19,703 nucleotides of DNA, from the NCBI GenBank assembly GCA_000437215.1, contig FR898622.1, forward strand, positions 1 through 19,703. Reading direction: 5' to 3'. A program made the position numbers and the translations under genes. The notes below the pieces were generated by a model that saw only the letters and a list, made by a program, of their open reading frames with translations, ran no database searches and was not told the origin of the DNA. Below are positions 14,371 to 19,703 of this stretch, in pieces (the first letter of the stretch is position 1; every line of letters starts with the position of its first letter). Origin of the DNA: Clostridium sp. CAG:440. GTDB taxonomy: Bacteria; Bacillota; Clostridia; TANB77; CAG-508.

Positions 14371-15318
14371 ATGAAAAATGAATTATTTGATTTTTATGAT
14401 AAAACAAATTTAAAATCATATAACTTAGATGAAAAAATGAGATATCAATTAAATATGTTAGATACATTAGATGTTTTTACAAGAAAACATAGCGAAAATG
14501 TTGCAAGTTTAACATGTAGAATATGTGAATATTTACATTGTACAAAGGGCTTTACAGAATATTGCACAATTTGTGCATATCTTCATGATATTGGTAAATT
14601 ATACATTCCACCACAAATTTTACAAAAGCCAGGAAGACTTACCGATGAGGAATTTGAAATAATGAAAACACATACAACAATTGGTTATGATATATGTATG
14701 AAAGACCTAAAACTAAGACCATATGCGGCAGGCCCTTTATATCACCACGAAGCATTAAACGGCACAGGTTACCCACAAGGACTAACCAAAAAAGATATTC
14801 CTTATGAAGCCCAGATAATAACAGTTGCAGATGAATATGATGCAATTGTAAGCAAGCGTCAATACAAAACCCATATTGGTATTTCAGACACATTAAAATT
14901 AATTATAGAAAATGCCCAACCGGGAAAAGGCTTAGATAAATCAAGTGCTCTTAGTGAAATTTCATCAATTGCAAAACTTGGAAAAGTAAATCCAATTATT
15001 GTAAAATGTTTATTTAAAGTTGTTTTAGATGACATTTATTATGAAATCACATGTACACAATCTTATCTTGATGATATTCAAGATGATTTAAATAGATTTA
15101 AACAAATTGAGAAATACGAAATAAAAATGAATGAGGCTAAAACTGAAAAGAAAAAAAATTATTATATGGAAGGAATTAAAATTCTTCTAAAAAAAGAAGA
15201 AACTTTTGAGGATTATAAAAGACTTTATTCCGAATATTCTGAAGCATATACCAAAAGAAAAGCAATTATTGATAATCTTTGGCATGAAGCAAAAATCATC
15301 AAAAAATTAAAGGTATAA
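14371..15318 (+). CDS. HD-GYP domain phosphohydrolase (possible cyclic-di-GMP phosphodiesterase)
   Basis: This 315-residue cytosolic protein has a complete HD-GYP domain: His40 (RKHSENVA), His72-Asp73 (LHDIGKLYIP), His101, His125-His126 (YHHEALNGTGYPQGL, with GYP at 133-135) and Asp154 (TVADEYDAI). HD-GYP proteins with these residues usually hydrolyse cyclic di-GMP or related dinucleotides. There is no receiver, PAS or membrane part. The C-terminal ~120 residues are a helical, Lys/Glu-rich region of unknown role that includes a repeated-looking coiled-coil-like stretch. The ATG at 14371 has an AAAGGAG ribosome site; a further upstream in-frame start would fall on the promoter. Pilin-like genes at both ends of the window fit a c-di-GMP link, but this is speculation. 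Confidence 0.85.
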   Translation: MKNELFDFYDKTNLKSYNLDEKMRYQLNMLDTLDVFTRKHSENVASLTCRICEYLHCTKGFTEYCTICAYLHDIGKLYIPPQILQKPGRLTDEEFEIMKTHTTIGYDICMKDLKLRPYAAGPLYHHEALNGTGYPQGLTKKDIPYEAQIITVADEYDAIVSKRQYKTHIGISDTLKLIIENAQPGKGLDKSSALSEISSIAKLGKVNPIIVKCLFKVVLDDIYYEITCTQSYLDDIQDDLNRFKQIEKYEIKMNEAKTEKKKNYYMEGIKILLKKEETFEDYKRLYSEYSEAYTKRKAIIDNLWHEAKIIKKLKV

Positions 15319-15322
15319 AAAA

Positions 15323-15637
15323 TTGCCACGGTTCCGGGTTTGGATGGCAATAAAATGCCACTGGTTCCGGGTTTAGATGGCAATAAATTATCACTTGCCT
15401 AGGTATAAATAAAAATAATATATGAGTTTGAAGAACCGCGTAAGCGACCAAACGAGTGCATAGCACGAGTGCGAGTTGGAGCAACCAACATATAAAATTC
15501 TAATTTTGTTGGTTGCGACACCAAGGTTCAAAAACCATAAATTATTTTTGTTTGTAACTGGGAAAACGATAATTTATTGCCATCCAAACCCGGAACTAGT
15601 GGCATTTTATTGCCATTTAAACCCGGAACCGTGGCAA
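15323..15637. repeat. Nested 315-bp imperfect palindrome with four copies of the short repeat
   Basis: Arms of about 70 bp (15323-15392 and 15568-15637) are inverted copies with about four mismatches. Each arm holds two short-palindrome units: 15323-15350 and 15355-15383 on the left, 15577-15605 and 15610-15637 on the right. The centre holds the second copy of the structured repeat (15411-15549). The outer end duplicates CCGTGGYAA (15631-15644). It fills most of the 331-base gap between the convergent HD-GYP and FGE-pilin genes and probably ends transcription from both. No coding potential is seen. Confidence 0.8.
15411..15549 (+). repeat. Structured dispersed repeat, copy 2 (139 bp)
   Basis: The core 15438-15534 matches copy 1 (4816-4906 on the minus strand) over about 90 bases. 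Hairpins are GTGC-ATA-GCAC and GCAACCAAC (15481-15489) with GTTGGTTGC (15508-15516). The closing stem AAAAATAATATATG (15411-15424) with CATAAATTATTTTT (15536-15549) pairs at 13 of 14 places, but its sequence differs from that of copy 1. The orientation is sense relative to the upstream HD-GYP gene, as copy 1 is to rarA. Confidence 0.75.
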
Positions 15638-15649
15638 CCGTGGTAATTT

Positions 15650-17374
15650 TTATTTTATCATCATTATTCTAAATCCAACTGATTTATCAAATATTTTTGA
15701 ATCATTATATTGTATAGAACTTGCAATTGACCCTTTATTACTATAATTTCCTCCTCTTGAAGTTTGTGTTCCACCTTCTAAAGTCCATTCTGATACATTT
15801 CCTGCTAAATCATAAATATTTAAAATCCCATTTTGCCCTGTTTTTTTAATTTCATTAGAATAATTACCCAAATTTTCATTAAAATTCAAAATATCACTTT
15901 TACTAAGACTTGTATTTTCTTCTATAAACTTACATACTAAATCCCACTGCATTCCAAACATCAAACTTATTTCACAATTATTATTTAATTCTTGTTTATA
16001 GTTATTTAATACTGTTTCTGCTTGAGGTAATGTAGTATAATTATATACAAACAAATCTTTTTGGCTCTTAGGAATAGCAGTTAAGCTAGAAGTATAATCT
16101 CCTCCTGTTTTTTTTGTTTCAATTCCGGCCTCATATCTTGAAATATAAAAACCTTCATGTTCCTTAATACTTTGCATTGCCTTATTTTTTAAATTGGCAT
16201 AATCATTTTTATTTAATATTCCACATCCGTCATACCATAAATCTTTTGAAGAATCGTTTCTATAGTCTTTTGTATATTCTATTAATGCCTTTTCTACTTC
16301 TTCTGATGTTACAGCATCTATTGTTTCTCCAGTTTTATCTGCAATTTTCAAAACTTCTTTTGGAACAGGAATCCAAACAAATTCATTACCATTTATTTTT
16401 TCATTGCCACTTGAATCTTTTATAACAAGCCCCTTACTTATTTTATTCATTGTTGGTAATTTACTTACTTTAAATCCCTGTGGAATATATGCCGTTTTGC
16501 CATCTTCATCTACATATGTTCCATCATTTTCATACACAGGAGACCATGAAGATTCATTTTCTTCATTTAGTGATAAATATATTACTTGATTGGCATTGTT
16601 TGTTCCATTTCCTTGGTAATAGCCTTCATATGCATTTGCACTTTCTAAAAATTCTTGTTTTTTTGTATCATCTAATTCTAGTCCATTTTCGTCATACTTG
16701 CAATCATCTGGAACATCTGTAATTTTGTTGTTTAATTTTTTCCATGTAAATGATGGATTTTGAACATTATCTTCTGTTTCTTTTTTTGATATTGTTATAT
16801 TATTGCTTGTATCTCTTCCTTCATATGTATAACCATCTGGTATTTTTATTCCATCTACATATCTTAAATCAATTTTTTCACTATCTTTGTCTTGATTTGT
16901 ATAATATGTTTTATCATCTATTTTTATTCCATCTAAATAAAATATATTGTGACTTTTTTCATTTATAATATAAAGATCCTTTGTAGTCAATTTTCCTTCA
17001 CTATCTTCATAATTATCTTCATAACCTTTTCCATAATTTAATGTTAAGTTTTCTAATGCTGATAAATCAATTACATAAAAAACATCTCCGTCATTTTCTC
17101 CTAATGCATCTTTTATATTATTAAAATCCTCTTCATTTTTCGTAATATCTATTTGTTCTTGTTCTGATGCTGGAATTTTTCCATATGTCGCGTAATATGC
17201 TGAAATTTTATCAGTTAAATTTTCTATATCTGTATACATATTTGTTAAAGCTTCTACGTGTTTTGTATCTTTAGCACTGTAAACTAATATTGATGTAATA
17301 ATTCCAAGTATAATAATTGCTGCTGCCAAACTAATTAAAGATACACCCTTTTCCTGCTTTAATAAATTTTTCAT
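15650..17374 (-). CDS. Pilin-like protein with FGE/SUMF1-like (C-type-lectin-fold) C-terminal domain
   Basis: The 574-residue protein starts MKNLLKQEKGVSLISLAAAI: a short basic leader, Gly10, then a hydrophobic helix (11-32), as in type IV prepilins, but with Ser in place of Glu at mature +5. An amphipathic helix and YYATYGKIP follow, as in pseudopilins. The C-terminal ~245 residues look like a formylglycine-generating-enzyme/SUMF1-type domain: FVWIPVP (332-338), EGFYISRYEAG, the AGNVSEWT box (524-531), SRGGNYS (539-545) and terminal GFRIMMIK. This fold is often a binding module and not an enzyme. A GAGGAG ribosome site precedes the ATG. It is likely surface-displayed. spoIVFB ends 87 bases upstream on the same strand. 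Confidence 0.85.
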   Translation of the reverse strand: MKNLLKQEKGVSLISLAAAIIILGIITSILVYSAKDTKHVEALTNMYTDIENLTDKISAYYATYGKIPASEQEQIDITKNEEDFNNIKDALGENDGDVFYVIDLSALENLTLNYGKGYEDNYEDSEGKLTTKDLYIINEKSHNIFYLDGIKIDDKTYYTNQDKDSEKIDLRYVDGIKIPDGYTYEGRDTSNNITISKKETEDNVQNPSFTWKKLNNKITDVPDDCKYDENGLELDDTKKQEFLESANAYEGYYQGNGTNNANQVIYLSLNEENESSWSPVYENDGTYVDEDGKTAYIPQGFKVSKLPTMNKISKGLVIKDSSGNEKINGNEFVWIPVPKEVLKIADKTGETIDAVTSEEVEKALIEYTKDYRNDSSKDLWYDGCGILNKNDYANLKNKAMQSIKEHEGFYISRYEAGIETKKTGGDYTSSLTAIPKSQKDLFVYNYTTLPQAETVLNNYKQELNNNCEISLMFGMQWDLVCKFIEENTSLSKSDILNFNENLGNYSNEIKKTGQNGILNIYDLAGNVSEWTLEGGTQTSRGGNYSNKGSIASSIQYNDSKIFDKSVGFRIMMIK

Positions 17375-17424
17375 CTTTAGAATCTCCTCTCTTCTTATCA
17401 GAATTGATATTTTTTCTTTAGTAT

Positions 17425-17453
17425 AGTTTACTATTATTTACTATTATTTTCAA
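17425..17453 (-). promoter_or_regulatory. Possible promoter for the FGE-pilin gene
   Basis: Minus strand TTGAAA (17448-17453) and TAAACT (17425-17430) have 17-base spacing. The -10 box is poor. A direct repeat AATAGTAAA occurs twice inside the spacer and -10 region and could be a regulator site. Confidence 0.35.
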
Positions 17454-17461
17454 TAGTTTAA

Positions 17462-18112
17462 TTATAATTTTGTCTGAGTTAGTCTGTAAATTTCCATTTT
17501 TCTTTTACATTTTTTATCTTCTAATAAAACAATCAGCCATAAATACATTATAATTAAAAAAATAGCTATATTTTTAAAATAATATATTGAAACACTTGAA
17601 ATAGCAGTTAGTACAATAGTTGTAATTATTGCTATTTCATTTGTATAATTATATGATTTTTGAATTCCAAATTTAATATGTAATAATTCTTTTAAAATTC
17701 TTCCTCCATCTAATGGATACACTGGAAGTAGGTTAAACACAGCTAAAATTAAATTAGCATATATCATTTGTAATTTCATATTTTCATTAATATTTAAGTA
17801 AAAAATTATAAACATTAATAATAAATTAATTAATGGTCCTGCAAGTGCAACAAATATTTTTTTTAATGATAACATATTTCCATTTTTTATTTTCTTGTTA
17901 TATTCATAAACATTTATTTTAAATGAAATTGAAAAGCCAAAAGGCATTATTTCTAATTTTTCAGGTTTCATTTTTATTAAAATTCCTGCCAACAAATGTG
18001 CTAATTCATGAATTAATGCAAATATCATTATTAAGGCATAAATTTGTATTTGCTTTGTTAAATAAAATAAAATTATTATAATAAAAATTTTCAAATCAAT
18101 TCTAAATCTCAC
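17462..18112 (-). CDS. spoIVFB: Site-2 (M50) metalloprotease, SpoIVFB-like
   Basis: This 216-residue integral membrane zinc protease has HELAH (35-39) as the HExxH zinc site and NLLPVYPLDGGRIL (127-140, third ligand Asp135), plus the IMPFGF strand (55-60). About five to six membrane helices are seen. Length, motif spacing and the upstream M23 gene match the SpoIVFA-SpoIVFB pair. In Bacillus subtilis SpoIVFB cleaves pro-sigma-K in the mother-cell-derived forespore membrane. The gene starts 19 bases after the M23 gene. I see no CBS domain, which the Bacillus protein has, so it is a shorter form. Assignment to SpoIVFB rests on context; another M50 role is possible. Confidence 0.8.
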   Translation of the reverse strand: MRFRIDLKIFIIIILFYLTKQIQIYALIMIFALIHELAHLLAGILIKMKPEKLEIMPFGFSISFKINVYEYNKKIKNGNMLSLKKIFVALAGPLINLLLMFIIFYLNINENMKLQMIYANLILAVFNLLPVYPLDGGRILKELLHIKFGIQKSYNYTNEIAIITTIVLTAISSVSIYYFKNIAIFLIIMYLWLIVLLEDKKCKRKMEIYRLTQTKL

Positions 18113-18131
18113 TATATTCCCCTAACTAAAA

Positions 18132-19073
18132 TTACAAATCTAATATTTTTTGTGGATCTATTGTTTTTTCCAAAAACCTTATTTCAAAATGCAAATGTGG
18201 TCCTGTTGAATTTCCAGTAGACCCTACTTCTGCTATTTCTTGGCCTTGTACAACTTTATCACCTTGTTTTACATATAAACTATTACAATGTGCATAAACT
18301 ACGCTTACTTCACCAATTTGAATTTTCAAATGATTCCCATAGTCCCCTTCAGAAGATGCCATTACAACTTCGCCATCTGTTGCTGCCTTAATTTTTGTCC
18401 CAAGATTTGCAGCAATATCAGTTCCTGTATGATTTTTAGGAATTGTTGATTTGCTCACCTCTCTTTGGCCATAGCCAGAAGTTATAATTCCTTCTATTGG
18501 TTTAATAAAAGATGTAGTATTTTTTACATTTAAAATCACCTGTTCTTCTTCAGAAAGAGGTTTTGCTTCTGAAGTACTTGTGTTTTCATTTTCTTTACTT
18601 TGATTTGCAGTCTGCTCATTTTCATTGCTACCACCTATATTTTGATTATTTGACTCACTTTCCAAATTATTTGTTAACGAATTTTGATTTACATCATTAT
18701 TATCATTTTGGTTTTCATTTTCATTTGTATTATTTGTTTCTTGACTACTATTAGAATTAAAAAAAGCCATAACTCCATTTTTAGTATTATCATATATTTG
18801 CATAAAATTAGTATCATATGAAAGAATTTCCTTTGCCTTATTTATAAAATCATCGGAAAATATGTAATTATTATTTTGAACAGTATAAACAATTAAATAA
18901 ATAAGCAAACATGCTACAATTTGTAAAATCAGCTTTTTTAATAATTTTATATCTTTTTTTCCATCATTATTAACATTTAAAGTTGCTGTTGGTCTTACCT
19001 CACCACTATGTCTTCTTTCATAAATTTCTTCAGCTCGTCTTATTTTTTCTTCTACAGACAATGTCCTTTCCAT
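18132..19073 (-). CDS. spoIVFA: Membrane-anchored M23/LytM-domain protein, SpoIVFA-like
   Basis: The 313-residue protein has a charged cytosolic N-terminus (MERTLSVEEKIRRAEEIYER), one membrane helix (about 47-65), an Asn/Glu-rich linker (about 107-165) and a LytM domain (about 190-313). The M23 metal and catalytic residues all look present: His215 and Asp219 (NHTGTD), His262 (VVYAHCNS), His293 and His295 (GPHLHFEI). In B. subtilis SpoIVFA regulates SpoIVFB and its LytM domain is degenerate, so an intact site here may keep hydrolase activity. SpoIIQ-like proteins are the main alternative; the adjacent M50 gene favours SpoIVFA. An AGAGGTG ribosome site precedes the ATG. A CATATAGT box (19105-19112) resembles a sigma-E -10 element, but I find no good -35. 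Confidence 0.78.
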   Translation of the reverse strand: MERTLSVEEKIRRAEEIYERRHSGEVRPTATLNVNNDGKKDIKLLKKLILQIVACLLIYLIVYTVQNNNYIFSDDFINKAKEILSYDTNFMQIYDNTKNGVMAFFNSNSSQETNNTNENENQNDNNDVNQNSLTNNLESESNNQNIGGSNENEQTANQSKENENTSTSEAKPLSEEEQVILNVKNTTSFIKPIEGIITSGYGQREVSKSTIPKNHTGTDIAANLGTKIKAATDGEVVMASSEGDYGNHLKIQIGEVSVVYAHCNSLYVKQGDKVVQGQEIAEVGSTGNSTGPHLHFEIRFLEKTIDPQKILDL

Positions 19074-19144
19074 ATTCTACACCTCTTCCTTAGTTTCTTT
19101 CTAAACTATATGCCAAAATATTTTGTTTTATGTTTAAAATTACT

Positions 19145-19194
19145 AAAAAAGCTAACCAATAAAACTTTATAAAATATCGTTTTATTAATTAGCT
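19145..19194 (-). terminator. Intrinsic terminator of the small tail-anchored gene
   Basis: The arms AGCTAA-cc-AATAAAAC (19150-19165) and GTTTTATT-aa-TTAGCT (19179-19194) pair except for a two-base internal mismatch. On the minus strand the stem is followed by six T residues. It lies just after the stop at 19211. Confidence 0.75.
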
Positions 19195-19210
19195 AAAATA
19201 TAAAATCTAT

Positions 19211-19558
19211 TTAAATACATAACAAAATCAAACCTTCAATAATAGCAATTGCAGTAGAAAAATATGCATATTTTTTTAATTTTTTATTTTTCTTCCATTC
19301 TGTTTTTTTCTTAAAAACACTATTTTTATCATTTGACTCTATTTTAGAAATATAATTGCTAACAATCATTTCCGCTTCTTTTAACATATAATCACTTTCT
19401 TTTTTTGAAGAATCTTTAGATAAACTTTTCTTACTTCCATCAACTCTTTCTAAATTTTTTATTTTCTTGTTAGCTTTTAACACAACAAAAGCCTCTTCAA
19501 CTATATTAGATGGCAAGTTTTTTAAAACAACCATGTTTTTCATATTACTAACTTCCAT
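19211..19558 (-). CDS. Small tail-anchored protein, unknown function
   Basis: The product is 115 residues. The N-terminal third (MEVSNMKNMVVLKNLPSNIV and the following EEAFVVLKANKKIK) is hydrophobic/helical, the middle is rich in Ser and Lys, and a single hydrophobic segment (about 96-114) ends the protein after a KKNKKLKK basic cluster. This suggests a C-terminal membrane anchor with the body in the cytosol. I do not recognise a family with certainty. The ATG at 19558 has a GGGAGG ribosome site at good spacing. It is transcribed separately from spoIVFA, being ended by its own terminator. Confidence 0.75.
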   Translation of the reverse strand: MEVSNMKNMVVLKNLPSNIVEEAFVVLKANKKIKNLERVDGSKKSLSKDSSKKESDYMLKEAEMIVSNYISKIESNDKNSVFKKKTEWKKNKKLKKYAYFSTAIAIIEGLILLCI

Positions 19559-19625
19559 ATAAACCTCCCTAAAATTTATGTACTAAATATAGTTTTTCCA
19601 ATAATTCCAAGGTTATACAAAAAAT

Positions 19626-19650
19626 AGACATTGGGACGGGGATTTTGTCT
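19626..19650. repeat. REP-like short palindrome at right edge
   Basis: AGACA (19626-19630) and TGTCT (19646-19650) flank TTGGGACGGGGATTT. From memory, similar GGGACGG repeats flanked by AGACA/TGTCT are common in Clostridia, some near REP-associated tyrosine transposases. The following bases (19651-19703) hold a direct repeat CTTAAGGTT and no clear ORF. No transposase is visible before the edge. Confidence 0.45.
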
Positions 19651-19703
19651 TAAGGTTTGCAGCCTGCTATCACCAACTTAAGGTTAAACGGCAATAAATG
19701 GTC

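Noticed and set aside
15323..15637. CRISPR array
   Set aside because: The repeats are palindromes in both orientations with near-identical or no spacers, and there are no cas genes.

Overview
The window is about 27-30% GC by eye, uses AGA for most arginines, has strong AGGAGG-type ribosome binding sites and carries a spoIVFA-spoIVFB sporulation pair and a dapL diaminopimelate branch. This points to a low-GC, spore-forming Firmicute of the class Clostridia, plausibly an uncultured gut lineage. No phage, plasmid, CRISPR, rRNA or tRNA genes were seen.

Layout. 1-3478 (-): a very large pilin-like surface protein that runs off the left edge. 3714-4718 (-): a tiny YtxH-like protein and two half-size TauE/SafE permease genes. 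4799-4934: a structured repeat. 4962-6837 (-): ruvA-rarA, DNA repair. 6952-10628 (-): an operon of dapF, dapL, a possible transglutaminase-like cysteine-protease-fold protein and an HD hydrolase. 10859-12446 (+): a monofunctional peptidoglycan glycosyltransferase and a NodB polysaccharide deacetylase. 12493-14233 (-): aspS. 14371-15318 (+): an HD-GYP protein. 15323-15637: a nested palindromic repeat. 15650-17374 (-): a second pilin-like protein with an FGE/SUMF1-like C-terminus. 17462-19073 (-): spoIVFB and spoIVFA. 19211-19558 (-): a small tail-anchored protein. The last 80 bases hold a REP-like repeat. Much of the content is envelope-related: DAP supply, glycan polymerisation and trimming, surface pilins and sporulation proteolysis.

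The most striking observation concerns the codon CGG. Three genes (a tauE-like gene, the polysaccharide deacetylase and aspS) are each split by one extra base. In all three the extra base is the C of an in-frame CGG codon; skipping it restores the frame and puts a glycine (GGA, GGT, GGA) at that point. My hand scan of about 5,900 codons found no other in-frame CGG, although CGG occurs about 23 times out of frame in the same genes. This suggests CGG is unassigned in this organism and is read by obligate or programmed +1 frameshifting (CGG-N decoded as GGN). One of the genes is aspS, normally essential. Systematic sequence error is the main alternative.

Other points of interest are two copies of a ~137 bp structured repeat whose closing stem differs in sequence but keeps pairing; six copies of a short palindrome with a fixed GGTTCCGGGTTT-type loop at gene ends; and two genes whose ribosome binding site lies inside a terminator-like hairpin directly before the start codon.
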